Part shown: piece after piece, positions 35,215-45,071 of the stretch | Position numbering within the stretch: the stretch's first letter is position 1 | How the letters are laid out: every line of letters starts with the position of its first letter | Assembly (NCBI RefSeq): GCF_019966535.1 | Contig: NZ_JAIMID010000007.1 | Location: 62,001 to 126,000 of the forward strand | Direction of reading: 5' to 3' | Length of the DNA stretch: 64,000 bases | Origin: Mesobacterium pallidum | Lineage (GTDB): Bacteria; Pseudomonadota; Alphaproteobacteria; Rhodobacterales; Rhodobacteraceae | The notes under the pieces: model-generated | The model's input: only the letters and a program-made list of their open reading frames with translations | Told to the model about the DNA's origin: nothing | Databases searched by the model: none | Translations under genes and position numbers: made by a program

Positions 35215-38200
35215 TCAGCCCAGCTCGAGACTGGCAAGCAGGCCCCCGGTGCCGGTCACGCCCTCGAGCGCCAGGCTGGCGCCGGGGCGGAAGGCCAGCA
35301 CAAGGTGGCCCGATGACAGGTCCGACAGCTCTGCCAGCCGCGCGGCGTCCAGCGACCCGCCCCAGAGCGCGGCGTCGATCACCAGGCGATCCTCAGCCAG
35401 GTCGAAATCGGTGATCGTGACGTGCCCGGTGCCGTTGGCCAGCACGAAGCTGTCGGCATGCCAGCCGCCGGTCAGCAGGTCGTCGCCGCCGGCCCAGTGG
35501 ATCGTGTCGTCGCCATGGTGTCCATCGACCGTGTCGGCACCGTAGTCGACCTGGTCGGTGTCGTGCCAGGTGTCGTCGCCGTAGCCCAGCCAGACCGTGT
35601 CGTTTCCGAGCCCGCCGAAGACATCGTCGTCCCCGTCTCCGGCGGAGATGTAATCGCCCTGTTGCCCACCGTAGATCGTGTCGTTGCCGTCCCAGCCCCT
35701 GAATTCGTCCCGGCCGTTTCCGCCATACAGAAGATCGTCGAGGTCATCGGCGTAGATGGTGTCGTTCCCATCGCGGCCCCAGACGACATAGCCCTCTTCG
35801 ACGTCCCATCGCCCCGAAAAGCTGACATGAAACCAGTCGTCGCCCGCGCCAAGATCCACCTCGCTCGAGCCGTTGCCGGTATCCACCTCGTCGTTTCCGG
35901 CGCCGGCATGAATGACGTTGATGCCGTCGTTATCCCTGATCGTGTCATGGCCCGCGCCGCCCCAAAGCGTGTCATTTCCGAGGTAATCGGTGATGGAATC
36001 GTTGCCCGCCCCGCCGAACACCCTGTCAAAGCCTGCGCCGCCGCTCAGCCTGTCGTCGCCGTCATGACCGCGCAGCGTGTCGGCCTGGTAGTCGCCGTAC
36101 AGGCTGTCGTTCCCGGCGCCGCCAAGCAGGCTGTCCGCCCCGGTGCCCCCATCCGCACTGTCATCGCCGGCCCCACCCAGCAGCGTGTCCGCGCCGTCGC
36201 CGCCAAACAGGCTGTCGTTCCCGTCGCCACCGTCCAGCAGGCTGTTGCCGGTGCCGCTGGTGAGGCTGTCGTGACCGGCCCCGCCTTCGAGCAGGTTGTC
36301 GCCATCGCCGCCGTTCAGGGTGTCGGCGCCCAGCCCGCCCAGGATGCGGTCGTCGCCGTCGCCGCCCGTCAGGATGTTGCCGATCGCAGAACCCGTGACC
36401 ACGAGCGCCAGCCCGCCGCCGCGCATCGTCACATGTTCCAGCGCCTCGACCACGTCGGCCGCGATGGCCGGGCCGGTGTCGTCCCCGGCGGAGCGCAGCG
36501 CCCAGGTGCCGGCCTCGAGGTCGATGTGCAGGTCCCGGGGGGCGCCCGGGCCGGGCAGCAGGGCTCCCGCGTCGATCTCGAGCGTGTCCTGGCCATCGCC
36601 GGCGTGGATCTCGTGCACACCCGGGCCGACAAGGATCAGGTCATCGCCGCCACCGGCCCGCACCAGATCGTGGCCGCTGCCCGTCGCGATGGTGTCGGCG
36701 CCGCGTCCGGCCTCGAGCGTGTCGTCGCCTGCGCCGCCGTCAAGGCTGTCACGGCCATCCCCGCCCAGCAGCCAGTCGGCCCCGGCCGCGCCCAGCAGCG
36801 TGTTCTCGCCCTCATCGCCGCTCAGCGTATCGTCGCCGGCCGCGCCGCCAAGCGCCTCGATCCCGGCGATCTGCACGGAAAAGGCGACCCCGTCGCGGCT
36901 GCCTGTCACGGTGCCGGTTTCCAGCGACATGATCATGCCCGCGACAAGGTCGCTGTCGCCCGTGACCAGGTCCTTACCCGCGCGGCCCCAGATGCTGTCA
37001 TTACCCCCGCCGATGACAAAGGCATCTGCGCCCATGCTGCCCGACAACGTGTCGGCATGATCGGAATGGCCTTGGACAGAGCTGAAGATGCCGGCGATCG
37101 CGAGCCAGTCGAATGACGGTTCCCATATGTCGTCGGTTCCGCCGAACGGGTCCCGGATCACCCGCTGAACGGCGTCGAAGAACAGCCCGCGCGTCGCCGT
37201 GCCGGTGTCGTAATCGAGGCGTGCCTGGGCGCCGTCGTCGCGCCAGGTCACCCCCGCTTCGACATCGAGAACGTCGTCGCCCGCCCCTGGGCGCAGGATC
37301 ACTTCGTGCGCCCGGCCGAGATGGCTCAGCGAATAGAAGTCCGATCCGTCGGAGCCGTTGAGCGTCACGACGAGGTTGCTGCCGGACGCGGAGCCGAGGA
37401 ATGACAGCTCCAGCCTGCCGGTCACCTCGTCGGAGCGCGAGCCGCGGGCGACGATGTTCGAAGACCCCCCGGCCGTGCCGTAGCGCATCGAAACCCCGGC
37501 GTCGCGGGGGGCCAGGACCAGGTTGCCCTCGTAGCCCTCCCAGACCTCGAGCGTGCTTCGGCCCGTTGCGCCGTCCATCAGCAGGACCGCGTCGGGGCTG
37601 CTGCCGCTGCGGACGATCAGCCGATCGTCCCCCTCGCTGACAAGGACCGTGTCCTGCCCGTCCGACAGCATGATCGTATCGTCTCCGACCCCGCCATAGA
37701 GCCAGTCGTCGCCGAGGTTGCCGTCGAGCAGGTCGTCGCCCTCGTCTCCGACCAGGACATCGTCGCCCTGGCCGCCGTAGATCGTGTCGGCGCCTTCCTG
37801 GCCGCGCAGCGTGTCGTGGCCCTGGCCGCCCTGGATCGCGTCGTCGCCCAGGAGCCCGTCGAACAGCATGGCGCCGGAAAAGCCCGCCGCGCTCAGCGTG
37901 TCGTCGCCGAAGGAGCCGTTCACCTCGTCGATGTTCCGCAGCGTGTCGCGGTCGCCAAAAAGGTCCGTGGCGATGCCAGAGGCCATGTCGACGCGGACGC
38001 CGCTCGTGCGCCCCGACTGGATCGATTCCGTGCGGTAATCGACGGCGCTGTGACCACCGCGCCCGTCCAGCGTGTCGTTGCCCGCATGGCCCACCAGCAG
38101 CTCGGCAAAGCTGTCGTGGCTGCCGCCGAGGATCAGGTCGTTGCCGTCCGACCCGCCGAACCCCGTCAGGTGGGTAAAGCTGTCGTCGATCTCTCCGCCG

Positions 38201-39069
38201 GCCGACCGGGCGGTGCCGCCGCCCATGTCGTCCACGGTGATGGTCAGCCCGCCTATGCCGGCGACACCGTAGTAATCCAGCCGCCCGCCCCAGCCGTCCT
38301 CGAGCCAGCCGTCATGGCCGATGATCGTGTCGCGGCCGAAGCCCGGCATCAGCACATCGCCCAGGCGTTGCGACCAGGCGTCGCCGCCGCGCCCGTCGAG
38401 GATGTCGTTGCCCTGGCCGCCGCGCAGCGTGTCCAGCCCGTCTCCGCCCGAGAGGCTGTCGTTGCCGCCCGATCCGACAAGCAGGTCGTAGCCGCGTCCG
38501 CCGAGCAGGGTGTCGTTGCCCGAGGATCCGGTCAGGCTGTCGTCCTGCCAGCCGCCGGTCAGGGTGCCGGGGGTCGTGCGCGTCTGCACCAGCGGAGCGG
38601 CGTAGCTGGCGCCCACGTCCAGCGCCAGCGTGCTGCCAAAGGTGTAGTCCTCGGCATCGGCCATGGCGATGTCGGTGCCGGTCACGACGCGCTCGGCCAG
38701 CCCGGCGCTGATGCCGTTCTCGGCCGCGAGGTCCAGCACGAACCGGCCGTGGTCGGCGGTGATGACCAACAGGGCGTCGAAGACCTGCCCGCTGCGCAGG
38801 TCGAGCAGGTCGATGAAGTAGAGGTTCATCGGATCCGGCCCGAGGTAAAGCGGCGCGTCAAGCCGTGACGAGGTCAGGAACAGCTCGCGCAGGCCGAAGC
38901 CGTCGGTCGGCAGGGACAGGGCGGTCAGGTAGCCGGGTTCTAGCGGAAACAGCGGCGTGGCCGCGATCTCGGTGCCCGCGGCAACCGAGAAGCTGACCTG
39001 CGCGGCGGTGGTCGGCACCGCAGAGCCGCCGGCCGCGACCATCCATCCGTTGTAGCTGTAAATCGGCAC
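35215..39069 (-). CDS. RTX-repeat calcium-binding exoprotein
   Basis: A 1284-residue acidic protein. The first 170 residues form a non-repeat N-terminal domain (MPIYSYNGWMVAAGG) with no recognised catalytic motif. From about residue 175 to 1220 come blocks holding more than forty GGxGxDxL-type nonapeptides, separated by non-repeat beta segments. The C-terminal 70 residues (ITDFDLAEDRLVIDAALWGG) resemble the serralysin/M10_C end and a type I secretion signal. The N-terminus has no Sec signal. No HlyB/HlyD/TolC genes are nearby. Confidence 0.9.
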   Translation of the reverse strand: MPIYSYNGWMVAAGGSAVPTTAAQVSFSVAAGTEIAATPLFPLEPGYLTALSLPTDGFGLRELFLTSSRLDAPLYLGPDPMNLYFIDLLDLRSGQVFDALLVITADHGRFVLDLAAENGISAGLAERVVTGTDIAMADAEDYTFGSTLALDVGASYAAPLVQTRTTPGTLTGGWQDDSLTGSSGNDTLLGGRGYDLLVGSGGNDSLSGGDGLDTLRGGQGNDILDGRGGDAWSQRLGDVLMPGFGRDTIIGHDGWLEDGWGGRLDYYGVAGIGGLTITVDDMGGGTARSAGGEIDDSFTHLTGFGGSDGNDLILGGSHDSFAELLVGHAGNDTLDGRGGHSAVDYRTESIQSGRTSGVRVDMASGIATDLFGDRDTLRNIDEVNGSFGDDTLSAAGFSGAMLFDGLLGDDAIQGGQGHDTLRGQEGADTIYGGQGDDVLVGDEGDDLLDGNLGDDWLYGGVGDDTIMLSDGQDTVLVSEGDDRLIVRSGSSPDAVLLMDGATGRSTLEVWEGYEGNLVLAPRDAGVSMRYGTAGGSSNIVARGSRSDEVTGRLELSFLGSASGSNLVVTLNGSDGSDFYSLSHLGRAHEVILRPGAGDDVLDVEAGVTWRDDGAQARLDYDTGTATRGLFFDAVQRVIRDPFGGTDDIWEPSFDWLAIAGIFSSVQGHSDHADTLSGSMGADAFVIGGGNDSIWGRAGKDLVTGDSDLVAGMIMSLETGTVTGSRDGVAFSVQIAGIEALGGAAGDDTLSGDEGENTLLGAAGADWLLGGDGRDSLDGGAGDDTLEAGRGADTIATGSGHDLVRAGGGDDLILVGPGVHEIHAGDGQDTLEIDAGALLPGPGAPRDLHIDLEAGTWALRSAGDDTGPAIAADVVEALEHVTMRGGGLALVVTGSAIGNILTGGDGDDRILGGLGADTLNGGDGDNLLEGGAGHDSLTSGTGNSLLDGGDGNDSLFGGDGADTLLGGAGDDSADGGTGADSLLGGAGNDSLYGDYQADTLRGHDGDDRLSGGAGFDRVFGGAGNDSITDYLGNDTLWGGAGHDTIRDNDGINVIHAGAGNDEVDTGNGSSEVDLGAGDDWFHVSFSGRWDVEEGYVVWGRDGNDTIYADDLDDLLYGGNGRDEFRGWDGNDTIYGGQQGDYISAGDGDDDVFGGLGNDTVWLGYGDDTWHDTDQVDYGADTVDGHHGDDTIHWAGGDDLLTGGWHADSFVLANGTGHVTITDFDLAEDRLVIDAALWGGSLDAARLAELSDLSSGHLVLAFRPGASLALEGVTGTGGLLASLELG

Positions 39070-39182
39070 GCCTGCCCCCTGTCATACCCTGGTCCCCGGT
39101 CCGGGGTACCCAGCGGGGGCGGGAAATACAACGCGCAAGTTGCATGGCGCCGCGCCCCGGGCCGGGCGCGGGACCGGGGCCC

Positions 39183-40145
39183 TCAGCCCGCGACCACCTG
39201 TTGGTCGATCGCGCCGAACAGCGGCGCGCCGTCGCGCGCGCGGCATTCCATGCGCACCCGGTTGCCGAAGGACATGTAGGGCGTCGCCGGCTCGCCTTGG
39301 TCGAGCAGCTCGATCCCGCGCCGCTCGGCGATGCAGGAGGACCCGATCTCGCGGAAGGTCTCGTTCGACACGGTGCCCGAGCCGAGGATCGTGCCCGCCA
39401 CCAGCTGCCGGGTCCGCGCGGCATGGGCCAGCAGCGCGTCAAAGCCAAAGGCCATCGGGTAGCCCTCGGCCGCGCCGAAGCGCGCGCCGTTCAGCTCGAC
39501 CACCAGCGGCAGGTCCACGCGTGCGTCGCGCCAGGCCGGCCCCAGCTCGTCCGGGGTCAGGGCGACCGGCGCCATGGAGCAGGCGGGCTTGGCCTGGATC
39601 CAGCCGAACCCGGTCTTCATCTCGACCGGCGCGAGGCTGCGCAGGGACCAGTCGTTGATCTGCACCACCAGCCGGATGTGCGCGCCCGCGCGGGCGGCAT
39701 CGCTGCCCATGGGCACCGCGTCGACGATCACGCCGAACTCGCCCTCGAAATCGATCCCGTCGTCTTCGGAGGGCAGCGGCACATCGGCGGTCGGCGCGAT
39801 GAAGCGGTCCGAGATCCCCTGGTACATCAGCGGCCGGTCCTTGGGCGTCGAGTCCAGGCCGAAGACCTTCTGCATCAACGCGCCATGGCTTTCATAGGCC
39901 GACCCGTCCAGCCATTGCCAGGCGCGTGGCAGCGGCGCCAGAGCGGCGCTGGGGTCGAAGGGCGCGCCGCCGCCCGCGTTCAGCACGGCGCTTTGCGCCG
40001 CGAGCGCAGGCGCGAGGCTGTCCCAGTCGTCCAACAGCGCCTGCAGGGTCTGCGCCGCCTCGGCCGGGGCGCAGCGGGCATTGTCGCGGCTGACGATATG
40101 CAGGCGCCCGTCGGGGCTGCCGTCGGGCAGGGTGGCCAGTCTCAT
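39183..40145 (-). CDS. Fumarylacetoacetate hydrolase-family protein
   Basis: A 320-residue FAH-fold enzyme. The acidic metal site is seen in the EGEFGVIVDAVP segment and in DWSLRSLAPVEMKTGFGW, followed by GSGTVSNETFREIGSSC and a C-terminal FGNRVRMEC. Length and motifs match fumarylacetoacetases and acylpyruvases that split C-C bonds after ring cleavage. The start at 40145 follows GGAGG and overlaps the dehydrogenase stop by 4 bp (ATGA). It is the last gene of the minus-strand catabolic operon. Confidence 0.87.
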   Translation of the reverse strand: MRLATLPDGSPDGRLHIVSRDNARCAPAEAAQTLQALLDDWDSLAPALAAQSAVLNAGGGAPFDPSAALAPLPRAWQWLDGSAYESHGALMQKVFGLDSTPKDRPLMYQGISDRFIAPTADVPLPSEDDGIDFEGEFGVIVDAVPMGSDAARAGAHIRLVVQINDWSLRSLAPVEMKTGFGWIQAKPACSMAPVALTPDELGPAWRDARVDLPLVVELNGARFGAAEGYPMAFGFDALLAHAARTRQLVAGTILGSGTVSNETFREIGSSCIAERRGIELLDQGEPATPYMSFGNRVRMECRARDGAPLFGAIDQQVVAG

Positions 40146-41062
40146 GTTTCCTCCGGGTCTGATGAAAGCGCGCCCGTGATCAGCGCGGCAAGGTCGGTGT
40201 CGGCTTTCAGTCCCAGCGCCGCGGCGCGCGCGGTCTCGAGGCCGGGGAACTGGCCGAACAGGCGCATCGCCTCGGGCTCTGGCGCGAAGGTGACACGGGA
40301 CGCGCTGCCGGGGACGTGCCGGCGCAACGCCTCGGCCAGCGCGCCGAAGGTCGGGGCGAGGGCGGGCAGGGTCACGGGATCGGCCGGCAGCGGGCCGGGA
40401 TGCAAGGCGGCGGCAAGGAAATTCGCCGCGACATTGCGGACCGAGGCAAGCCAGGTCCGCCCCCCGGGCGCGACCGGCAGGGTGATATCCTGCCCCCGTG
40501 CCACGGCCCAGAAGAGCCGCGACAGGAAGGCCGATTTCAACGCGCCATCCAGCCCGTCCCGCGCCACGATCCCCGAGGGGCGGAGCGACACGGCATCCAG
40601 CCGACCGTTGCGGGCCTCGCAACCCAGAGCGGTTTCGATCATCGCCTTGTGCGCCCCGTACAGCATGACCGGGGCTACGGGCGCGGCATCGGTCACCGGG
40701 TCGGGCAGGTCCGGGCCCAGCACGGCGATGGACGAGGCGAAGACAAGGCGCGTGGGCCCGCCGCGCAGCGCCTCGATCATCGCCATGGGCACGTCGACAT
40801 TGATCTCGCGGGCGGCCACGGGGTTCGCCTCGGCCGCGCCGCCGAGCATCGCGGCGAGGTGGATCACCACGTCGGCCCCGTCCAGCATACGGGTGCGCAG
40901 GGTTTCGTCGCGCAGGTCGCCGACAAGGCACTCGGCTCCCGGACTGCCGGGCAGGGGCGCGCTATCGACCAACCGCAGCGCGGTGATGCGCGCATCAGCT
41001 TGCGCCTGCCGGGTGATCTCGGCACCCAGAAAGCCGCCGGCGCCGGTGATCAGTAGCCTCAT
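40142..41062 (-). CDS. NAD-dependent epimerase/dehydratase-type SDR (DenD-like)
   Basis: A 306-residue extended SDR with the NAD motif ITGAGGFLGAEI, the catalytic Ser in FASSIAVLG and the YxxxK pair in LYGAHKAMIE. It resembles D-erythronate dehydrogenase (DenD), which oxidises a sugar-acid hydroxyl, but the true substrate is unclear. It overlaps the cupin gene by 4 bp at its start and the FAH gene by 4 bp at its end, so the three are translationally coupled. Confidence 0.8.
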   Translation of the reverse strand: MRLLITGAGGFLGAEITRQAQADARITALRLVDSAPLPGSPGAECLVGDLRDETLRTRMLDGADVVIHLAAMLGGAAEANPVAAREINVDVPMAMIEALRGGPTRLVFASSIAVLGPDLPDPVTDAAPVAPVMLYGAHKAMIETALGCEARNGRLDAVSLRPSGIVARDGLDGALKSAFLSRLFWAVARGQDITLPVAPGGRTWLASVRNVAANFLAAALHPGPLPADPVTLPALAPTFGALAEALRRHVPGSASRVTFAPEPEAMRLFGQFPGLETARAAALGLKADTDLAALITGALSSDPEET

Positions 41063-41670
41063 TCGGGCGCCGCGCCGGCCTTCAGCGCTGCGTCATGGGC
41101 CGCCTGCGCCGCCTCCAGTTCGGGGTCGAACCGGGCGTCGGTCAGCACGAAGAGCATCCGGCAGATCTCGTCCGACCGGTTGGCCCAGGCGTGAATCGTG
41201 CCGCGCTGGATCACCACGTCGCCGGGGGCGAGGAGCACCTCGTCTTCGTCAAGCAGCAGCACGATCTGGCCCGACAGCACCACGCCGTAATCGACGCTTT
41301 CCGTGCGGTGCATCAGCGGATGGCGGCCGGGGATCGTGTGATCCTCGTTCCCCTGCAAGCCCACGGCGGCAAAGAGATCGCCGGCCTGATCCCGGTCGAA
41401 ACCGGGGCCATCCTGGCCTTCGGGCGGGATGTCGACGATGCGGATCACGGTGCCGCCCTTGGGCGGGGCGGTGTCGCGGTGCCGGTCGGTCGGCTCATCC
41501 TCGGCAAAGCCCAGCGGCATGGGCATCTGCGCGGTGTTCCAGATCTCGTGGAACGCCAAACCGGGCTGGCCGGGAGGGCGGGTCACGTGGGGCAGGGCGC
41601 CGTCCGACAGGACCACGGCCATGCCACTCGGTTCATGGCCGGTGACGACGCGGCGGATCTCCTTGGGCAT
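41059..41670 (-). CDS. Cupin-domain protein
   Basis: A 203-residue single-cupin protein. The first cupin motif is HRTESVDYGVVLSG with a probable metal His and Glu, and the second is GTIHAWANRSDE with the closing His. It may be a ring-cleavage dioxygenase, an isomerase or a ligand sensor. The ATG at 41670 follows GGAAAGGAAG. It sits third in the operon, between the alpha/beta hydrolase and the SDR. Confidence 0.75.
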   Translation of the reverse strand: MPKEIRRVVTGHEPSGMAVVLSDGALPHVTRPPGQPGLAFHEIWNTAQMPMPLGFAEDEPTDRHRDTAPPKGGTVIRIVDIPPEGQDGPGFDRDQAGDLFAAVGLQGNEDHTIPGRHPLMHRTESVDYGVVLSGQIVLLLDEDEVLLAPGDVVIQRGTIHAWANRSDEICRMLFVLTDARFDPELEAAQAAHDAALKAGAAPE

Positions 41671-41686
41671 AGGCTTCCTTTCCGGG

Positions 41687-42847
41687 TCAGGCCAGCCGGC
41701 CGCCGAGCGTCTCGGCGAACCAGTCGGCGATGTAGCTGCGGCCAAAGCTCATGTTGTCCGCGCCCACATGTTCCACCCCGCCCTCGCGATCGGTAAAGAT
41801 CTTGAGCTCGCGCCGGGGCGAATTAACCAGTTGGTCATAGCTTTGATGTGCATAGTCGAGCGAAATCTGCCGGTCGTTCGCGCCGTGGGTGACGAGGAAG
41901 GGCACGCGGATCTTCTCCATCTGGCCGTTCAGGTGCATCCCCGCAGCCTTTTCGAAGAAATCGTCATGGTCCCTGGCGCCAAAGACCCATTGCACGTGGT
42001 CCCAGTAGTGTGGGACTGGGTTCTCGCCCTCGCGGCTTAGCCGGCGCTGCTGCACCTCGGCCCAGTTGTGGTTGGCACCCCAGACCGCGCCCGAGGCAAA
42101 GCGCGGCTCGTTCGCGCAGACCCGGGGGGCGTAGTAGCCGCCCAGCGAGATGCCGGTGACGCCCACGCGGTCCGCGTCCACGTCGTCGCGCGCCGCCAGC
42201 CAGTCGTAGACCGGCGTGCCCCAGCGTTCGCTTTCGGCAATGGCCGGCATGTCCCGCTTGCGCAGCGACTCGCCCGTGCCGGGCTGGTCGAGGCAGAGCG
42301 TCGAGATGCCCCGCCTGGCCAGCGCATGGGGCAGCCATGACCAGAAAAGCAGTTCCTTGCAGCTATCGAGACCGTTGAGGTACAGCACCGCCGGGGCGGG
42401 GCCGTCCACACCCTCCGCCCGCGTATAGTAGCCGGGCAGCATCTGGCCTTCGTAGGGGATCTCGACCCGCTCGATATTGTCGTGGGTGTAGCCGGTGCCC
42501 TTGGCAAAGGCGGCGAGCGCCTTGTCATAGGTCTCCATCCGGCCGGGATGGCCATGGCCCTGCATCCGCTCGGCGGTCAGGTAATAGAGCGCGGCGCGTT
42601 GCAGCTTGGGCCCCGCCGACAGGAGCCGGCCCCTGGCCTCGTCCTCGGCGGCGAGTTCGACCAGCTTGTTGGCGACGCGCAGCCATTCCCGCAGGAAATC
42701 GGCGGTGCCGGCGTCTTCACCGTCTTTCGCCTTTTCCAGCAGAGGCTGGCACATGTCCATGATCTCGCCCAGCTCGGCGCCGCTGGCCATCGCGATCGAG
42801 ACCGAGAGGTTCCAGACGTAATTCGGGAAATAGTCGAACATTGCCAT
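41687..42847 (-). CDS. Alpha/beta hydrolase of the pseudooxynicotine-hydrolase/FrsA type
   Basis: A 386-residue hydrolase with an N-terminal helical cap (about 1-130) and an alpha/beta fold. The nucleophile elbow is GVTGISLGGYY (Ser), and the later Asp and His lie in THGANDRQI and GGVEHVG. The layout fits the 2,6-dihydroxypseudooxynicotine hydrolase group, which breaks C-C bonds of pyridine-ring intermediates, and related peptidases. It lies 24 bp after the flavin monooxygenase gene in the same operon. Confidence 0.8.
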   Translation of the reverse strand: MAMFDYFPNYVWNLSVSIAMASGAELGEIMDMCQPLLEKAKDGEDAGTADFLREWLRVANKLVELAAEDEARGRLLSAGPKLQRAALYYLTAERMQGHGHPGRMETYDKALAAFAKGTGYTHDNIERVEIPYEGQMLPGYYTRAEGVDGPAPAVLYLNGLDSCKELLFWSWLPHALARRGISTLCLDQPGTGESLRKRDMPAIAESERWGTPVYDWLAARDDVDADRVGVTGISLGGYYAPRVCANEPRFASGAVWGANHNWAEVQQRRLSREGENPVPHYWDHVQWVFGARDHDDFFEKAAGMHLNGQMEKIRVPFLVTHGANDRQISLDYAHQSYDQLVNSPRRELKIFTDREGGVEHVGADNMSFGRSYIADWFAETLGGRLA

Positions 42848-42871
42848 TTGTTTGCGCGTCTTTCTTCAAGT

Positions 42872-43996
42872 TCAGATCGGTTCGGCCATCATGGCCATGG
42901 TCTTGCCGTTCAGCGCGCCCACGTCGACCGGTTCGACCTTGCCCATCTGGGCATCGCCGATCAGGATCGAGGTTTCGGCCACGTGGCGCACGCGCGGCAT
43001 GCGGCGGGCGCGGTAGGCGGCAAAGGCGGCCTCGGGCGTCTCGGCCTGCACAAGTTCCTCGGCCAGCACCAGCGCGTCTTCGATCGCCATGCCGGCGCCT
43101 TGGGCCAGGTGCGGGGTCGCGGCGTGGACGGCATCGCCCAGCAACACCACGCGGCCCCTGTGCCAATCGCCGTCAAGGAACACGACCTCGAGCGGGCGGG
43201 CCACGACGCCCGCGTCATCTGTGATCTGGTCCAGCAACGCGGCGATCTGCGGCGGGGCCATGCGGGCGGCGCGCTCGCGCATCGCGGCGGCGGCGCCTTC
43301 GGTGGCCAGCTTGAAACCCTCTGGCTCCTGGCTGAGGACGAACATGTAGATCAGCGTGTCGTTCATCGGCACAAGGCCGGCATTGCAGGGGCCGGCAAAG
43401 ACCTGGATGCCATCCAGCCCCTCGGGCCGCGCGAGGTTGTAGCGCCAGACCCATTGACCGGTGTAGCGCGGGGTCGGCGCGTCGGGCAGGATCATGTCAC
43501 GGGTGGTCGAAAAGACGCCATCGGCCCCGATTACCACGTCGTAGCGGCCAGTCGAGCCGTCCGAGAAGGTTACGTAAACGCCGCTGCCGTCATCGTCCAG
43601 CGCGGTCACCGTCACGCCCAGCCGCACCTTTGCGCCGACCTCGGCCGCCTTGTCGGCCAGCACCTTCTGCAGGTCCGTACGGCGGATGCCGGCATTGGCG
43701 GGGTAGGCGGGGCCGGCGAGGCGCGGGGCGTCGAACTCGGCCACTTTCATGCCCTGTGGTCCTGCGAAAAGCGTCGTCTTGTCAAAGCCGTAGGCCTTGG
43801 AGAGGTACGCCTCGAGCACGCCGATCTGGTCCATGGCACGAATGACGTTCATCTGCTGGATGATGCCGACGCCGTAGACCGACCAGTCGGGGTCGCGCTC
43901 GATGATATCCACCGGAATGCCCTTGCGGCGCAGCGCGATTCCCGCCGTAAGCCCGCCGATACCGCCACCGATGACCAGTGCACGTGAGATTTGCAT
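42872..43996 (-). CDS. FAD-dependent aromatic monooxygenase
   Basis: A 374-residue class A flavoprotein hydroxylase. The FAD dinucleotide fold is VIGGGIGGLTAGIAL, the DG motif lies in GADGVFSTTRD, and the GD motif is VLLGDAVHAATPHLAQGAG. This pattern fits salicylate, 6-hydroxynicotinate or dihydroxypyridine hydroxylases. It would activate the ring in the pathway encoded here. It is the first gene of the minus operon, 96 bp past the LysR gene, with a LysR-type half-site in the gap. Confidence 0.87.
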   Translation of the reverse strand: MQISRALVIGGGIGGLTAGIALRRKGIPVDIIERDPDWSVYGVGIIQQMNVIRAMDQIGVLEAYLSKAYGFDKTTLFAGPQGMKVAEFDAPRLAGPAYPANAGIRRTDLQKVLADKAAEVGAKVRLGVTVTALDDDGSGVYVTFSDGSTGRYDVVIGADGVFSTTRDMILPDAPTPRYTGQWVWRYNLARPEGLDGIQVFAGPCNAGLVPMNDTLIYMFVLSQEPEGFKLATEGAAAAMRERAARMAPPQIAALLDQITDDAGVVARPLEVVFLDGDWHRGRVVLLGDAVHAATPHLAQGAGMAIEDALVLAEELVQAETPEAAFAAYRARRMPRVRHVAETSILIGDAQMGKVEPVDVGALNGKTMAMMAEPI

Positions 43997-44077
43997 GATC
44001 GAAACCCTCCCTCTTGTGCGCGCACTTTAGGCAGGGTTCTGGCATATCAAAAATTGAAAGGTGCAATCGCTTGCATC

Positions 44078-44088
44078 CATCCAATCAA
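44078..44088 (-). promoter_or_regulatory. LysR-site candidate before the monooxygenase operon
   Basis: On the minus strand TTGATTGGATG is found here, 82 bp before the monooxygenase start. It shares TTGA-x-TGGATG with the site at 45072-45082 in front of the divergent VOC gene. The two sites flank the LysR gene. Confidence 0.45.
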
Positions 44089-44092
44089 TGGA

Positions 44093-45025
44093 TCACTCCG
44101 CATCCGACAGATCGGACAGATCCGGCAACCGTGATGCCGCGTCGGTGAATAGCGCGCGCAGCCATTGGATACCCGGATCGTTCTCGCGGTAGGTGTGCCA
44201 CTGCATCATCTGTTGCAGCGGGGGCATGTCGCCCGGCATCGGGTGAAACACCAGGTCCGGGCGGTCGCGAATGGCATGGGCGACCAATCCGTGCACCGTG
44301 GCCAGCCGGTCGGTGCCCGCGATCAGATGCGGCAGGGTCGAAAACGAAAACGACGTCACCTCGATCCGCCGGATCAGCCCGGCATCGGTCAGCCGCCGCC
44401 CATCGACCGAATGCGCGTCGTTCGGCGGCACCATGGCAATGTGGCCCGCCTCTTCGTAGGCCGCCTTGCTGAGCGGCGCGGCGCCATATTTTCCGTCGCG
44501 CCAGGCGCAGGCGACGTAGCGATCCTGGTACAGCGGGGCTGACGGGTGGTCGGCCGAGGTGAAATCGTTCGGGACGATCAGCAGGTCCACCGCCCCCTGG
44601 TCGAGCTGCAGGTGGGGGGTCATGGTCTGGGCGCGCAGGTTGAACCCGACATCGGCCTGCTGCTCGGCGGCCAGCGCGAAGACATGCGGCATCAGCACCC
44701 GCAGCGTGTAGTCCGAGAGCAGGATGTTGAACACCCGGTCCGAGGCCCGCGGGTCGAACCGGGGCTGGGTGTCGATCGCCGCCTCGGTCCGCACCAGGAT
44801 GTCGCGGATCGCCGGACGCAGCGACTCGGCGCGGGGCGTCAGCTCCATCCGCCGGCCGACCTGCACCAGCAGCGGATCGTCGAAATAGGTGCGCAGCCGG
44901 GTCAGCGCGTTGGACATGGCCGACTGGCTCATGAACATCCGGTCCGCCGCCGCGGTGACCGAGCGCATCTCGAGCATGTGGTCCAGCGCGACCAGCAGGT
45001 TCAGGTCGAGTTTCTTGAAGCGCAT
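44093..45025 (-). CDS. LysR-family transcriptional regulator (NodD-like)
   Basis: A 310-residue regulator with an N-terminal winged HTH (DLNLLVALDHMLEMRSVTAA, then QSAMSNALTRLR) and a two-lobe ligand domain (from about residue 90). It lies between the minus operon (monooxygenase to FAH) and the divergent plus operon (VOC to TRAP permease), the usual place for the activator of both. The ligand is expected to be the growth substrate or an intermediate. Confidence 0.92.
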   Translation of the reverse strand: MRFKKLDLNLLVALDHMLEMRSVTAAADRMFMSQSAMSNALTRLRTYFDDPLLVQVGRRMELTPRAESLRPAIRDILVRTEAAIDTQPRFDPRASDRVFNILLSDYTLRVLMPHVFALAAEQQADVGFNLRAQTMTPHLQLDQGAVDLLIVPNDFTSADHPSAPLYQDRYVACAWRDGKYGAAPLSKAAYEEAGHIAMVPPNDAHSVDGRRLTDAGLIRRIEVTSFSFSTLPHLIAGTDRLATVHGLVAHAIRDRPDLVFHPMPGDMPPLQQMMQWHTYRENDPGIQWLRALFTDAASRLPDLSDLSDAE

Positions 45026-45071
45026 GGTGGCAGGCTCCCGCAGTGATACCGTCCTTTCATATATCGACTGC

